A stretch of DNA of 63,938 bases from Microbacterium enclense (GCF_004022425.1 NZ_RBZY01000013.1:1-63938); one strand, 5' to 3'; counted from the first letter of the stretch, positions 10,770 to 21,281 are shown. The notes: generated by a model from the letters alone, not told the origin. Numbers and translations: made by a program.

Positions 10770-11675
10770 CTACACGGATTCAGGACGCAGGAAATCGGCG
10801 CCATCGGGCGTGTCGACTCCCGACGTGACGGCTGCGAGCAACGACGCGCGCAGCACCTGCGACCGCTCGCTCACCGCCCGCTGGCGCGTGACGTACTGCG
10901 CCTTGCCCTCCGGGGTCTCGATGGCGACGGGGGAGTACCCCCAGTCGGTCAGGTCGTACGGCGACGCCTCCATGTCGAGAGTGCGGATGTCACGGGCGAG
11001 CTCGAACGCGTCCAGCAGGATCGCGCCGGGCACGAGTGGCCCGAGCTTCACCGCCCACTTGTAGACGTCCATGCCGGCGTGCAGGCATCCGGGCTGCTCG
11101 ACGTCGATCTGGAGGTCGCGCGACAGAAGGCCGCGATTGCGCGGAACCGCGTCCGGGGTGAAGAACCGGAAGGCGTCGAAGTGCGTGCACTTGAGGTCGT
11201 GCGCCTCGACCACGGCATCCGTCCCACGGGATCCCAGACGGAGCGGCACCGCATGGCGCACCTCGTCGGCGCGGTAGGCCATGGCCCACTCGTGCAGCCC
11301 GAAGCAGCCGAACTGCGCCGGGCGGGCGGCGGTGGCGCGGAGCAGATTCACCACGCCGCGGTACAGCGAGCCGCGGTCGCGGCGGAAGAGTTCGGCATCC
11401 ACCTCCACGCCGTCGGCGGCGGGGCGGTACCAGCGCCACGTTGCACGCTCGTCGGCGTCAGCCAGAACGACCCCGGGGCCTGGATGCCACCGGCGCAGGA
11501 TCGCCGGCTTGTACGAGTAGTACGTGAAGAGGAAGTCCTCGACCGGATGCTTCTGGCCCCGGGCGGCGCGGGCACGGTGCGCGGCGGTGAGTGCGTCGGC
11601 TCGCTCCGCGTGGGCCTCGGCCAGCGCGGTCCAACCGGCGCGGGAGAGCACCGCCGTCTCGAGGAGTGCCGTCAT
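10770..11675 (-). CDS. Putative 3-methyladenine DNA glycosylase-like protein
   Basis: A 301-residue protein of an actinobacterial family often labelled 3-methyladenine DNA glycosylase. It has a basic N-terminal helix and the family stretch H-P-V-E-D-F-L-F-T-Y-Y-S-Y-K-P. I see no classical helix-hairpin-helix or AAG-fold motif, so the enzymatic label is weak. The start at 11675 overlaps the stop of the HMCES-like gene by 4 bases; co-transcription with a DNA-lesion gene supports a repair role. The family match is fairly sure, the reaction is not. Confidence 0.65.
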   Translation of the reverse strand: MTALLETAVLSRAGWTALAEAHAERADALTAAHRARAARGQKHPVEDFLFTYYSYKPAILRRWHPGPGVVLADADERATWRWYRPAADGVEVDAELFRRDRGSLYRGVVNLLRATAARPAQFGCFGLHEWAMAYRADEVRHAVPLRLGSRGTDAVVEAHDLKCTHFDAFRFFTPDAVPRNRGLLSRDLQIDVEQPGCLHAGMDVYKWAVKLGPLVPGAILLDAFELARDIRTLDMEASPYDLTDWGYSPVAIETPEGKAQYVTRQRAVSERSQVLRASLLAAVTSGVDTPDGADFLRPESV

Positions 11676-12382
11676 CCGACCGGCTCGATGAGTTCGGGGC
11701 CGTCGTTGCGCACGTTCCCCACAGCGGGCGACACGACGTGGTCGTCGAGCGTCTCGGCGACGTCGGGGGCGGCGTCGATCGCGGCATCCAGGATGTCGCC
11801 GACGTTCTCGGTCGTCGGATCGAGCCACGCGTCGGCGAAGTCGGGGTCCATGAACAACGGCATCCGGTCGTGGATGGATCCGAGGCGACCGATCGCGTCG
11901 CGCGTGAGGATCGTGCAGCTCAGAACCCAGCGCGCGGGGTCGTCGTCGGCTTTCGCCGGGTCTTTCCACCACTCGTAGAGCCCGGCGAAGAACAGGGGCG
12001 ATCCGTCGGCGGGGTGGATGTAGTGCGGCGTCTTACCTGCCTCGGTCGTCTTCCACTCGTAGTACCCGGAGGCGGGGATCACCGCGCGCCGCTTGATGAG
12101 GGCGTTGCGGAACATCGGCTTGTCTTCGATCTCTTCCGACCGCGCGTTGAACGCCCGCGCGCCGATCTTGACGTCCTTGGCCCAGCCGGGAACGAGCCCC
12201 CACCGCGCGACCTCGAGGCGCCGCACGGGAGGCTCGGTCTTCACCGAGTCGAGCACGATGGCGACGGATGCCGTCGGCGCGATGTTGTACGACGGGGGAG
12301 GCAGCTCATCGGTCTCGACGTCGACGCGCAGCACGCCCACGAGCTCGGATGCCACATTGGCCACGACGAATCGACCGCACAT
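11672..12382 (-). CDS. SOS response-associated peptidase (HMCES/YedK)
   Basis: A 236-residue SRAP-domain protein that crosslinks to abasic sites in single-stranded DNA. The catalytic Cys2 follows the initiator Met (M-C-G-R-F), and Y-N-I-A-P-T, P-A-S-G-Y-Y-E-W and I-H-D-R-M-P supply the conserved Asn, Glu and His. The start at 12382 is fixed by Cys2. It is translationally coupled to the glycosylase-like gene downstream. Confidence 0.93.
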   Translation of the reverse strand: MCGRFVVANVASELVGVLRVDVETDELPPPSYNIAPTASVAIVLDSVKTEPPVRRLEVARWGLVPGWAKDVKIGARAFNARSEEIEDKPMFRNALIKRRAVIPASGYYEWKTTEAGKTPHYIHPADGSPLFFAGLYEWWKDPAKADDDPARWVLSCTILTRDAIGRLGSIHDRMPLFMDPDFADAWLDPTTENVGDILDAAIDAAPDVAETLDDHVVSPAVGNVRNDGPELIEPVG

Positions 12383-12444
12383 GCTTCGAGCGTACGCGGG
12401 ACCTCGGACACGCGGCCACGCGGTGCCGCGCAGCGAACACCGCC

Positions 12445-13476
12445 TCAGGCGTCGCGGGTGATGACGCCCACGGCTTCGAGGCGCTCGAGCAATCCCGCAC
12501 CGTCGGACTCGCTGACCCACGGCACGTCCGCGGCGGAGTGGTCGTCGACGACCGTGCGGCCACCGGCGAGCACCGCTTCGGCGGGCGACAGGCGGCGGAT
12601 CGCGACTGCGGCGACGCTGTCGGGGTGGTCGATCGCGAACTGCGTGTAGATCGCGTCGTCGTGCTGACCGTCGTCGCCGACGAGCAACCACTTCACGTTC
12701 GGGAACTCCGCGGCGATGCGGCGGAGGTTGCTCTCCTTGTGCGCCCGTCCGCTGCGGAACCACCGGTCGTGGGTCGGTCCCCAGTCGGTGAGCAGGAACG
12801 ACCCCGACGGGAACAGGTGTCGGCGCAGGAACCGGGTGAGCGTCGGGGCGACGTTCCAGGCGCCCGTCGACAGGTAGATGACCGGTGTACCGGGGTGTTC
12901 GCGCGACAGGCGCTCGAGCATGACGGCCATACCCGGCACGGGCTGCCGGGCGTGCTCGTCGAGGACGAACGAGTTCCACGCGGCGAGCAGCGGACGCGGG
13001 AGCGCGGTGACCATCACGGTGTCGTCGACGTCGCTGACGACGCCGAAGCGCACATCCGTTCCGACGATGAACACGCGCGTCTCTGTCGGTTCGCTGCCTT
13101 CCACGGTCATCGTGACGGTCTGCCAGCCGGGCGGCAACGTGGCGGGGAGCTTCGCGTCGATCACGCCACCGCGGTCGGCGACGATCTCGTGCGGAACGCC
13201 CTCGATGGTGACGGTGACCTTCGCAGACCCGACGGGCACCGCCGCGAAGCTGCGCCAGCCGCGCAGGCTCGCGAATTCACCGGTCGAGGTGCGCTTCACC
13301 GGCGGCGTGATCAGCACGCGCCCGAGGACGCGCACCCATTCCTCCGTGCCATACCCGGGGAATCCGGTGGCCGAGGGCCGCAGTCCGCGCGCGCGGGCGC
13401 GGTGCTCGCGCCAGGCGTGGAAGCGGTACTCGAGGCGGGCGAACCAGAGCACTTTGGCGCGAGGGGAACGAGGCAT
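12445..13476 (-). CDS. App1-family phosphatase-domain protein
   Basis: A 343-residue protein of the App1/DUF2183 family, related to yeast phosphatidate phosphatase App1. The HAD-like catalytic motif D-V-D-D-T-V is near residue 149 in V-S-D-V-D-D-T-V-M, followed by Y-L-S-T-G-A-W-N and G-D-D-G-Q-H-D. The N-terminal part is family-specific and may bind lipid. It ends just before the SRAP gene and begins 5 bases after the DedA stop, so it is likely co-transcribed with DedA. Confidence 0.85.
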   Translation of the reverse strand: MPRSPRAKVLWFARLEYRFHAWREHRARARGLRPSATGFPGYGTEEWVRVLGRVLITPPVKRTSTGEFASLRGWRSFAAVPVGSAKVTVTIEGVPHEIVADRGGVIDAKLPATLPPGWQTVTMTVEGSEPTETRVFIVGTDVRFGVVSDVDDTVMVTALPRPLLAAWNSFVLDEHARQPVPGMAVMLERLSREHPGTPVIYLSTGAWNVAPTLTRFLRRHLFPSGSFLLTDWGPTHDRWFRSGRAHKESNLRRIAAEFPNVKWLLVGDDGQHDDAIYTQFAIDHPDSVAAVAIRRLSPAEAVLAGGRTVVDDHSAADVPWVSESDGAGLLERLEAVGVITRDA

Positions 13477-13481
13477 CCCGT

Positions 13482-14162
13482 TTAGTCTTTCACGTCATCG
13501 CCCGCCGGTTCGAGAGAGTCGCGCTCTTCGGCCAGATGCCGACGCTCGATACGCTCCAGCACCTTCTTGCCGACGTAGACCAGGACGAGGAACACCACGA
13601 TGATGCCGACGAACACGTAGCCGGCGTAGTGGATCCGATCGGCGAGTTCGCGGTACGTGCCCGCGGCGGTCGCCGCGACCGAGATGTACAGGCTCGCCCA
13701 GACGATGCACGCGGGAGCCGTCCACGCCAGGAACCGGCGGTAGCGGTAGCCGCTCATGCCGACGGTCAGGGGCACGAGCGAGTGCAGCACGGGGAGGAAG
13801 CGCGAGAGGAAGATCGCGGGTCCGCCGCGCCGGCGGAGGTACCGGTCGGCGCGGTCCCAGTTGCGGTCGCCGAGCTTCTGCCCGATCCGCGAGGCACGGA
13901 TGCGCGGTCCGAAGTACCGGCCCAACCAGAATCCGAGACTCTCGCCCGCGAGCGACCCGAGCACGACGGCGACGCCGAGCACCACGCCCTCGAGGGGAGA
14001 GGCGATCGCGGTCCCCGCGACGATGACGACGGTGTCGCCGGGCACGACAAGACCCACGAGCACGCTCGTCTCGAGCATCATCGCGACACCGGCGACGAGC
14101 GTGCGCACCACGGGGTCGACGTTCTGCACGACGTCGAGGAGCCACGTGAGGATCTCGTTCAC
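13482..14162 (-). CDS. DedA-family membrane protein
   Basis: A 226-residue integral membrane protein of the DedA/SNARE-associated family, which includes lipid transporters such as undecaprenyl-phosphate flippases. Visible hallmarks are P-G-D-T-V, G-x-x-x-G-x-x-x-G-Y/F-x-x-G-R and F-L-S-R-F-L-P-V-x-H/R-S. I choose GTG 14162, which gives M-N-E-I-L-T-W directly before the first hydrophobic segment; longer versions read through non-protein-like sequence. It is divergent from pabB. Confidence 0.88.
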   Translation of the reverse strand: MNEILTWLLDVVQNVDPVVRTLVAGVAMMLETSVLVGLVVPGDTVVIVAGTAIASPLEGVVLGVAVVLGSLAGESLGFWLGRYFGPRIRASRIGQKLGDRNWDRADRYLRRRGGPAIFLSRFLPVLHSLVPLTVGMSGYRYRRFLAWTAPACIVWASLYISVAATAAGTYRELADRIHYAGYVFVGIIVVFLVLVYVGKKVLERIERRHLAEERDSLEPAGDDVKD

Positions 14163-14192
14163 CTCCGTCAGCCTAGGGCCGTGGGATCGGCT

Positions 14193-14198
14193 TAGCCT
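14193..14198 (+). promoter_or_regulatory. -10 box of pabB, leaderless type
   Basis: TAGCCT at 14193-14198 is followed by 6 bases and then the pabB GTG. No ribosome binding site can fit, so a leaderless transcript is likely. Confidence 0.5.
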
Positions 14199-14204
14199 GG
14201 GAGC

Positions 14205-15449
14205 GTGCCGCGTCCTTTCTCCCCGGTCGTCCTGCCGCGGTGGCGGGATCCCGACGACGTCTTCGCCGCGCTCTTCGCGACCGCGCCGGGCGCGTTCTGG
14301 CTCGACGCGGGCGTCGGCGCCCCCTCCGGCTGGAGCTACCTCGGTACCGGGACCCCGGCCGCCCCCGACGCGCCCATGGCGATGGATGCCACACCCCCCG
14401 CGTTCCACCACGACGGCGGCCCCGCATTCCGCGGGGGATGGGTGGGCTGGGTCTCGTACGAGGGCGAACCCGCGTGGCTCCGTGTGGATGCTCTCCTCGC
14501 ATTCGATCACGCGTCGCGACGGGTCTGGGCGTTCTCCGCCGATGCCGCCGCGCTCGCCGACGCGGCCACCGCGGTTCCCGATGCGCCACCGGTTCCGGAG
14601 GTGCGGCCCGGGGGCGTGGCATCCGCTCGCCACACTCCCGAGGAGTACGTCGAACTGATCGGGGCGTGCCGAGCGCGGATCGCCGCGGGCGACGCGTACC
14701 AGCTCTGCCTCACCACGCGCTTCACCGTCCCAGGCGCGGTGGATGCCGTCGCCGCCTTCCGCCGGCTGCGGCGAAGCGCCGCGTCGCACCACGCCGGTTT
14801 CGTCCGCATCGGCGACACGACGCTCGTCAGCGCGTCACCCGAACGCTTCCTCGAGGTGCGCGGGGGGCGTGTGCACACGCATCCGATCAAGGGCACGCGC
14901 CCACGGCATCCCGATCCCCTCCGGGATGCGGCCCTCGCCGACGACCTTCGAACGGATGCCAAGGAGCGCGCCGAGAACGTCATGATCGTCGACCTCATGC
15001 GCAACGACCTGTCGCGCGTGTGCGTGCCGTCGTCGGTGGGCGTCGACCGGCTGCTCGAGGTCGAGACCTACCCGACGGTGCACCAGCTCGTGAGCGAGGT
15101 CTCCGGCACGCTCCGCCCCGGGACGACGATCGGCCAGCTGCTGGACGCGGCGTTCCCGGCGGGCAGCATGACCGGTGCTCCGAAGGCGTCGGCGATGGAG
15201 ATCCTCGCGGGCCTCGAGGGCGGGCCCCGCGGCGTCTACTCCGGCGCGTTCGGGTGGGTCGGCGACGACGGATCCGCCGATCTCGCGATGGTCATCCGCA
15301 GCATCGTCGTCGAGCCGGATGCCACCTGGGTCGGCGCCGGCGGAGGGATCACGTGGCGCTCGGTCGCGGCATCCGAGGTCGCCGAGGTGGGGATCAAGGC
15401 GCGGGCTCCGCTCGCGGCCGTGGGGGCCCTCGTTCCGCCGGGATGGTGA
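14205..15449 (+). CDS. pabB: Aminodeoxychorismate synthase component I
   Basis: A chorismate-binding enzyme, 414 residues, that makes 4-amino-4-deoxychorismate for folate synthesis. C-terminal hallmarks include [33 protein letters not shown] and a final G-A-G-G-G-I-T. No glutamine amidotransferase partner (pabA) is adjacent. An anthranilate synthase TrpE is the main alternative, but the shortened N-terminal domain and solo location favour PabB. Confidence 0.87.
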   Translation: MPRPFSPVVLPRWRDPDDVFAALFATAPGAFWLDAGVGAPSGWSYLGTGTPAAPDAPMAMDATPPAFHHDGGPAFRGGWVGWVSYEGEPAWLRVDALLAFDHASRRVWAFSADAAALADAATAVPDAPPVPEVRPGGVASARHTPEEYVELIGACRARIAAGDAYQLCLTTRFTVPGAVDAVAAFRRLRRSAASHHAGFVRIGDTTLVSASPERFLEVRGGRVHTHPIKGTRPRHPDPLRDAALADDLRTDAKERAENVMIVDLMRNDLSRVCVPSSVGVDRLLEVETYPTVHQLVSEVSGTLRPGTTIGQLLDAAFPAGSMTGAPKASAMEILAGLEGGPRGVYSGAFGWVGDDGSADLAMVIRSIVVEPDATWVGAGGGITWRSVAASEVAEVGIKARAPLAAVGALVPPGW

Positions 15450-15487
15450 CGGGCACGCGGTGCCGGAAGGCGCTCTGCGCGGTCCGG

Positions 15488-15493
15488 TAGCCT
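15488..15493 (+). promoter_or_regulatory. -10 box upstream of leuS
   Basis: TAGCCT at 15488-15493 would start transcription near 15500. The first in-frame GTG is 15508 and the second 15541. The box does not decide the start by itself. Confidence 0.4.
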
Positions 15494-15540
15494 GGACGCT
15501 GGCCCTCGTGGCCTCCCGACTTTCACGATTGGTCTCACCC

Positions 15541-18117
15541 GTGTCTCAGAACCCCTCTTCCGTGCCGTCCGCCGACGGAGGTTTCGACCCCCACGAGATC
15601 CAGGCGAAGTGGCAGCAGGCGTGGGCCGAGAAGGACCCGTTCCGTGCCGGCGGCGACGCCGACACGCGTCCGCGCAAGTACGTGCTCGCGATGTTCCCGT
15701 ACCCGTCGGGGGACCTCCACATGGGGCACGCCGAGAACTACCTCTACTCCGACATCGTCGCGCGGTTCTGGCGCCACCGCGGGTACAACGTCCTGAACCC
15801 CATCGGGTGGGACTCCTTCGGCCTTCCGGCCGAGAACGCCGCCATCAAGCGCGGGGCCGACCCGGTGGAGTGGACCTACGCGAACATCGCGCAGCAGAAG
15901 GAGAGCCTCAAGCACTACGGCGTCTCGTTCGACTGGAGCCGGGTGCTGCATACGAGCGATCCCGAGTACTACCGCTGGAACCAGTGGCTGTTCCAGAAGC
16001 TGTACGAGAAGGGCCTCGCCTACCGCAAGGACGCGCTCGTCAACTGGGACCCGGTCGATCAGACCGTGCTCGCAAACGAGCAGGTGCTGCCCGACGGCAC
16101 GAGCGAGCGCAGCGGCGCCGTCGTGGTCAAGAAGAAGCTGACGCAGTGGTTCCTGCGCATCACCGACTACGCCGACCGGCTGCTCGACGACCTGAACCAG
16201 CTCGAGGGCTTCTGGCCGCAGAAGGTCATCCAGATGCAGCGCAACTGGATCGGTCGCTCGATCGGTGCCGACATCACCTTCGAGATCGAGGGCCGCGACG
16301 AGAAGATCACGGTCTTCTCCACCCGCCCCGACACCCTGCACGGTGCGACGTTCTTCGTCGTGGCGCCCGAGTCCGACCTCGCGGCCGAGCTCGCGGCATC
16401 CGCCGACATCGAGGTGCGGCAGAGGTTCCAGGCGTACCTCGAAGAGGTGCAGCGCGCGACAGACATCGAGCGCCAGGCTACCGACCGTCCGAAGACCGGC
16501 GTGTTCCTCGGCCACTACGCCGTCAACCCGATCAACGGCGAGAAACTGCCGATCTGGGCCGCCGACTACGTGCTGGCCGATTACGGTCACGGCGCGGTCA
16601 TGGCCGTGCCCGCGCACGACCAGCGCGATCTCGACTTCGCCCGGGCGTTCGACCTGCCGGTGAAGGTCGTCGTCGACACCAACGCTCCGGTCACCGGTGC
16701 GATCCCGGTGATCGAGGTCGACGAGGACGGCGTGCCGATCGACCCGCTGGGCGACGTCGACGACCTCGATCCCGTCAAGACCGGCATCGCGCTGACCGGC
16801 GACGGTCGCATGATCAACTCCGGTTCGCTCAACGGTCTGTCCAAGCGCAACGCGATCGCACGCATGATCGACGAGCTCCAGGCCAAGGGCGTCGGCCGCG
16901 CCGCCAAGACCTACCGTCTGCGCGACTGGCTCATCTCGCGCCAGCGGTACTGGGGCACCCCGATCCCGATGCTGCACGCCGAGGACGGCACGATCGTGCC
17001 CGTGCCCGCGGACGAGCTGCCCGTCGTGCTGCCGTCGGTCGAGGGTCTGGACCTCAAGCCGAAGGGCGCGTCCCCGCTCGGGGCGGCGACCGAGTGGGTG
17101 GAGGTGACCGACCCAGAGACCGGGCAGAAGATGCTGCGCGACCCCGACACGATGGACACGTTCGTCGACAGCTCGTGGTACTTCCTGCGGTTCCTCTCGC
17201 CCACCGACCCGAACGAGGCGTTCTCGCTGCCCGAGGCGCGCAAGTGGGGTCCCGTCGACTTCTACATCGGCGGCGTGGAGCACGCGATCTTGCATCTGCT
17301 CTACGCGCGCTTCATCACCAAGGCGCTGTTCGACATGGGCCTGGTGGAGTTCACCGAGCCGTTCTCGAGCCTGATCAACCAGGGCATGGTGATCCTCGAC
17401 GGCGCCAAGATGTCGAAGAGCAAGGGCAACCTCGTGCTCTTCCAGGAGGAGCTCGACGCCCACGGCGCCGACGCGCTGCGCGTCGCACTGGCCTTCGCGG
17501 GGCCGGTGGAGGACGACAAGGACTGGAACGACGTCTCGACCACGGGGGCTGCGAAGTTCCTCGCCCGGGCCCTCCGCATCGCGCACGACGTCGACAGCGA
17601 GACCGACGTGGTCTGGGCCGAGGGCGACCCGGCGCTGCGCCGCGTCACCCACCGCCTGCTGGCAGAGGCGCCCAACCTCATCGAGCAGACGAAGTTCAAC
17701 GTCGTCGTCGCGCGTCTCATGGAGCTCGTGAACGTCACCCGCAAAGCGATCGACGGCGCGGCCGGCCCGAGCGACCCCGCCGTCCGCGAGGCCGCCGAGG
17801 TCATCGCGATGACGCTCGACCTGTTCGCCCCGCACACGGCGGAGGAGATGTGGCAGACGCTCGGCTACGACGGGTTCGTCGGCCTGCAGACCTGGCGCCA
17901 GGCCGACCCGACGCTGCTCGTTGAAGACACCGTGACCGCGGTCGTGCAGATCGACGGCAAGGTGCGCGGCACCCTCGAGGTCTCGGCGAAGATCGGCGCC
18001 GACGCGCTCGAGGCGGCCGCCCGCGCCGACGAGAAGGTGCGGCGGGCACTGGGCGACCGCGAGATCGTGCGCGCGGTCGTGCGTCCGCCGAAGGTGGTCA
18101 GCTTCTCGACGAAGTAG
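15541..18117 (+). CDS. leuS: Leucyl-tRNA synthetase
   Basis: Charges tRNA-Leu, 858 residues, the usual bacterial length. The HIGH motif appears as H-M-G-H in [10 protein letters not shown], the CP1 editing domain follows, and K-M-S-K-S is present near residue 625. I start at GTG 15541 (M-S-Q-N-P-S-S-V); GTG 15508 would add 11 residues and is a real alternative because it is nearer the promoter. It stands alone and ends in a hairpin. Confidence 0.96.
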   Translation: MSQNPSSVPSADGGFDPHEIQAKWQQAWAEKDPFRAGGDADTRPRKYVLAMFPYPSGDLHMGHAENYLYSDIVARFWRHRGYNVLNPIGWDSFGLPAENAAIKRGADPVEWTYANIAQQKESLKHYGVSFDWSRVLHTSDPEYYRWNQWLFQKLYEKGLAYRKDALVNWDPVDQTVLANEQVLPDGTSERSGAVVVKKKLTQWFLRITDYADRLLDDLNQLEGFWPQKVIQMQRNWIGRSIGADITFEIEGRDEKITVFSTRPDTLHGATFFVVAPESDLAAELAASADIEVRQRFQAYLEEVQRATDIERQATDRPKTGVFLGHYAVNPINGEKLPIWAADYVLADYGHGAVMAVPAHDQRDLDFARAFDLPVKVVVDTNAPVTGAIPVIEVDEDGVPIDPLGDVDDLDPVKTGIALTGDGRMINSGSLNGLSKRNAIARMIDELQAKGVGRAAKTYRLRDWLISRQRYWGTPIPMLHAEDGTIVPVPADELPVVLPSVEGLDLKPKGASPLGAATEWVEVTDPETGQKMLRDPDTMDTFVDSSWYFLRFLSPTDPNEAFSLPEARKWGPVDFYIGGVEHAILHLLYARFITKALFDMGLVEFTEPFSSLINQGMVILDGAKMSKSKGNLVLFQEELDAHGADALRVALAFAGPVEDDKDWNDVSTTGAAKFLARALRIAHDVDSETDVVWAEGDPALRRVTHRLLAEAPNLIEQTKFNVVVARLMELVNVTRKAIDGAAGPSDPAVREAAEVIAMTLDLFAPHTAEEMWQTLGYDGFVGLQTWRQADPTLLVEDTVTAVVQIDGKVRGTLEVSAKIGADALEAAARADEKVRRALGDREIVRAVVRPPKVVSFSTK

Positions 18118-18130
18118 ATCTTCGGGACGG

Positions 18131-18173
18131 ATGCCACGTCCCCGTGCTTTGCCGAGCGCGGGGGACGTGGCAT
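18131..18173 (+). terminator. Hairpin after leuS
   Basis: A perfect 13-bp stem (18131-18143 with 18161-18173) encloses a 17-base loop. There is no U-tract. Each arm contains one copy of the over-represented GGATGCC/GGCATCC-type core. Confidence 0.65.
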
Positions 18174-18274
18174 GCGTCGTTGAGGCTCCTCCCCAACGGA
18201 GCACTTTGCGGAGCGGTCCACCGATCGGGCTCGAGGTCGCCCGGGGGCGCGCCGGCTCTTCCTAGCGTGTGAGG

Positions 18275-18892
18275 GTGACCGCCGACCCCGACACCGACAC
18301 GCCTCCCGCGCGTCTCCGACCGCGCCAACGCCTCGGCGTCGGTGCGGTCATCGTCCTGGTGCTCGTGGCGTTCGCGGTGACGGTGGGGATCGGGATCTTC
18401 CGCGGAGCGACGGGTGCCGAGACGGTCACAGCGGCGCCTTCTTCGAGCGGTGAGCAGACCGCCGTCCCGGCGGCCGGCGTGTACGTGCACGTCGCGGGGG
18501 CCGTTCGCGCGGCGGGCCTGTATCGGCTCGAGGTGGGCGACCGGGTGGCGGATGCCATCGCCCGCGCGGGCGGGTTCGCCGATGACGCCGCGCGCGACGG
18601 GGTGAACCTCGCGCGGACGGTGACGGATGGGGAGCAGATCGTCGTCCCCGTCGTGGGGGCGGAGCCTCCCGCCGCAGCGGGCGGCGGAACCGCCGCGTCC
18701 GGTCCGCTCGACCTCAACACCGCGACACGGGAACAGCTCGACGGGCTCCCGCGGATCGGACCGGCGCTGGCCGACCGGATCCTGGCCTGGCGTGACGAGA
18801 ACGGGCGCTTCACGAGCGTCGACGATCTGGGGTCGGTGCCCGGCATCGGCGACAAGATGCTCGCGAACCTGCGGGATCTGGTCCGGGTATGA
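18275..18892 (+). CDS. comEA: ComEA-like DNA-binding protein
   Basis: A membrane-anchored DNA receptor for natural transformation in species that have it. The 205 residues hold one N-terminal membrane segment (about 20-42), a SLBB-like domain (about 65-125, G-V-Y-V-H-V-A-G-A-V-R) and a helix-hairpin-helix domain at the C-terminus (L-D-L-N-T-A-T-R-E-Q-L-D-G-L-P-R-I-G, then V-P-G-I-G). TAGCGT at 18263-18268 lies 6 bases before GTG 18275, favouring that start over the GTG at 18269. comEC overlaps by 4 bases. Confidence 0.9.
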   Translation: MTADPDTDTPPARLRPRQRLGVGAVIVLVLVAFAVTVGIGIFRGATGAETVTAAPSSSGEQTAVPAAGVYVHVAGAVRAAGLYRLEVGDRVADAIARAGGFADDAARDGVNLARTVTDGEQIVVPVVGAEPPAAAGGGTAASGPLDLNTATREQLDGLPRIGPALADRILAWRDENGRFTSVDDLGSVPGIGDKMLANLRDLVRV

Positions 18893-21192
18893 GCGAACGG
18901 CGTGCCCTGCGGCGACGGGCGTGGCGGCCGGTCGCCGTCGCGGCCGCGACCTGGGTGGGTGCCGCCGTCGCGACGGCGATGTCGCCGGCATGGATCCTCG
19001 CGGCCGGTCTCGTCGCGGCTGTCGGCGGTGCCGTCGTGTGCTTCGCGCGGTTCCGGCATCCGATCGTCGCGGTCCTCGCGGTCGCCCTGGCCTGCGCCGC
19101 AGCCAGCGCCGGCACGGTCGCCACCCTGGAGCCCACGCGGGAGGCCGTCGCTCAGCTCGCGGTGGACGGGGGTCGCCATCTGCGCGTGACGGTGACGGTG
19201 ACCGGCCACCTGTCGGGGAGCGCCGACGGCGGGGCGTGGTTCGACGCAACCGTGACAGAGGTAACGGCGGGGGAGACGACGGTCCGCGGCGCGATCCCCG
19301 CGCGCATCGGGGTCGATGCCGAGGGCCACGAGAGCCTGTCCGCCGTCGGACAGGGCAGCGAGCTGACACTGTCCGGCCGCGCGATCCCGGCCGATCCGGC
19401 CGAACGGGCGGTTCTGGTGCTGCGCGCGACCGACGTCGGGCGCGCCCCACCGCCGCAGGGCGTGTGGGCCGCGTTCGAGACCCTGCGCGACGGACTCGTC
19501 GCCTCGACGCGAGGCCTGCCGCAGCCGGGCGCCGGCCTGATCCCCGGGCTGGCCGTGGGCGACACGTCGAGCCTCGAGCCCGCGACCGAGGAGGCGATGA
19601 ACATCTCGTCGCTGTCACATCTGAACGCGGTGTCGGGAGCGAACTGCGCCCTCGTCGTCGGCGCCGCCTTCGCCGTTCTGGCCGCGTGCGGAGCACGCCG
19701 GTGGCTGCGTGTCACGGGCGCTCTTCTCGTGCTCGCCGGATTCGTCGTGCTCGTGACCCCCGAGCCGAGCGTCGTCCGGGCGGCAGCCATGAGCGCGATC
19801 GGCATCCTGGCTCTGGGCTTCGGTCGACCCATCGTCGGGATCGCCGTCCTCGCCGCCGCGGTGACGGTGTTGCTCGTCATGGATCCCTGGCTGTGCCGGT
19901 CCCTCGGATTCGCGTTGTCCGCCGCGGCCACCGCCGCGCTGCTCGTCCTCGCGCGCCCGCTCGCCGACGGGCTGGCGCGGGGGATGCCGCGGCCCCTCGC
20001 CCTCGCCCTGGCGGTGCCGACGTCCGCCCAGCTGGTGTGCGGTCCGCTCATCGTGCTGATCGACCCGCACGTCCCGTTGCTCGGTATCGCGGCCAACCTG
20101 CTCGCCGACCCGGCGGCCGCACCGGCGACGATCGCGGGAGCCCTCGCGTGCATCGCACCGTTCCCGTGGCTGCGGGATGGTCTCACGGCTCTGGCGTGGA
20201 TCCCCGCCGCCTGGATCGCCGGAGTCGCACACACGACGGCGTCGGCAGCGGCGCAGAACCTCCCGTGGCCGGACGGTCTTCCCGGAGCGGCACTCCTCGC
20301 CGCGGTCGGAGCAGCCATCGCGGTCGCCATCGCCCGCCCGAGCCGGGTGCCGCGTCTGACCGCACTGGCCACGCTCATCGTCGCCATCCTGATCGGCGCG
20401 GCCAGCGGAACGAGCACCATCCGCACGATCGCCGGGCCGCTGACGGTGCCCGCGGAGTGGCAGGTCGCGATGTGCGACGTCGGGCAGGGGGATGCCACTC
20501 TCTGGCGATCCGGCACGGCCACGGCCCTCGTCGACACCGGACCCGAGCCCGAACCGCTCGCCGAATGCCTGCGGACGTTCGGGGTCGACCGGCTCGACCT
20601 GGTGGTCCTCACGCACTTCGACAAGGACCACGTCGGCGGGTCCCCCGCCCTCGTCGGGAGGGCGGACGTCGTCGTTCACGGTCCCTCCGGCGAGCCGGCC
20701 GACCAGAGACTGCTCGATCGGTACGCCGCCGGCGGCGCCCGCCTGGTCGCCGCCACGCTGGGGATGACGGGGCAACTCGGTGAGACGCGCTGGCAGGCTC
20801 TGGGCCCCGTGCCCGGGATGGAACCGGGCAACGATGCCAGCGTCGCGATCGACGTCACCGGCCCGGGCTTCCCGCGCACGGTCATGCTCGGCGACCTCGG
20901 AGCCGAGCCCCAGGCGGCCGTCCTGCGGCGCGTCGACATCACGCGTGCCGACATCGTCAAGGTCTCCCATCACGGCAGCGCCGACCAGGACCCCGAGCTC
21001 TACCGCCGGCTGCATGCCGACGTCGGATTGATCGGGGTCGGTGCCGGAAACACCTACGGACACCCGACCGCGCGGTTGCTCGATCTCCTCCGCGAGACCG
21101 GTACGGTCGCTGCACGCACCGACACGGACGGCATTCTCGCGGTCTGGCGCGACGAGAACGGCAGACTGACGCTGTGGCGCCAGCGACAGTGA
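18889..21192 (+). CDS. comEC: ComEC/Rec2-type DNA uptake channel
   Basis: Forms the inner-membrane channel for incoming single-stranded DNA. The 767 residues show several N-terminal hydrophobic segments, an OB-like DUF4131 region, a multi-span competence domain (with L-S-H-L-N-A-V-S-G-A-N-C) and a C-terminal metallo-beta-lactamase-like domain with T-H-F-D-K-D-H-V-G-G and S-H-H-G-S. All three parts look intact. ATGA overlap with comEA. Confidence 0.93.
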   Translation: MSERRALRRRAWRPVAVAAATWVGAAVATAMSPAWILAAGLVAAVGGAVVCFARFRHPIVAVLAVALACAAASAGTVATLEPTREAVAQLAVDGGRHLRVTVTVTGHLSGSADGGAWFDATVTEVTAGETTVRGAIPARIGVDAEGHESLSAVGQGSELTLSGRAIPADPAERAVLVLRATDVGRAPPPQGVWAAFETLRDGLVASTRGLPQPGAGLIPGLAVGDTSSLEPATEEAMNISSLSHLNAVSGANCALVVGAAFAVLAACGARRWLRVTGALLVLAGFVVLVTPEPSVVRAAAMSAIGILALGFGRPIVGIAVLAAAVTVLLVMDPWLCRSLGFALSAAATAALLVLARPLADGLARGMPRPLALALAVPTSAQLVCGPLIVLIDPHVPLLGIAANLLADPAAAPATIAGALACIAPFPWLRDGLTALAWIPAAWIAGVAHTTASAAAQNLPWPDGLPGAALLAAVGAAIAVAIARPSRVPRLTALATLIVAILIGAASGTSTIRTIAGPLTVPAEWQVAMCDVGQGDATLWRSGTATALVDTGPEPEPLAECLRTFGVDRLDLVVLTHFDKDHVGGSPALVGRADVVVHGPSGEPADQRLLDRYAAGGARLVAATLGMTGQLGETRWQALGPVPGMEPGNDASVAIDVTGPGFPRTVMLGDLGAEPQAAVLRRVDITRADIVKVSHHGSADQDPELYRRLHADVGLIGVGAGNTYGHPTARLLDLLRETGTVAARTDTDGILAVWRDENGRLTLWRQRQ

Positions 21193-21281
21193 GGCGGCGA
21201 GCGATGGGTGCGTGAGGCGCACAGCCGGGCGTCGCGGCTCCATCCGGCATCCGTGTCCGACCCGCTCGGTAGGCTGGGGGA

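Noticed and set aside
15535..18204. An 889-codon open frame on the minus strand opposite leuS
   Set aside because: Long antisense frames are expected in very GC-rich genes; the sequence is low in hydrophobic order, rich in Val/Glu/Arg and matches no family, whereas leuS is unambiguous.
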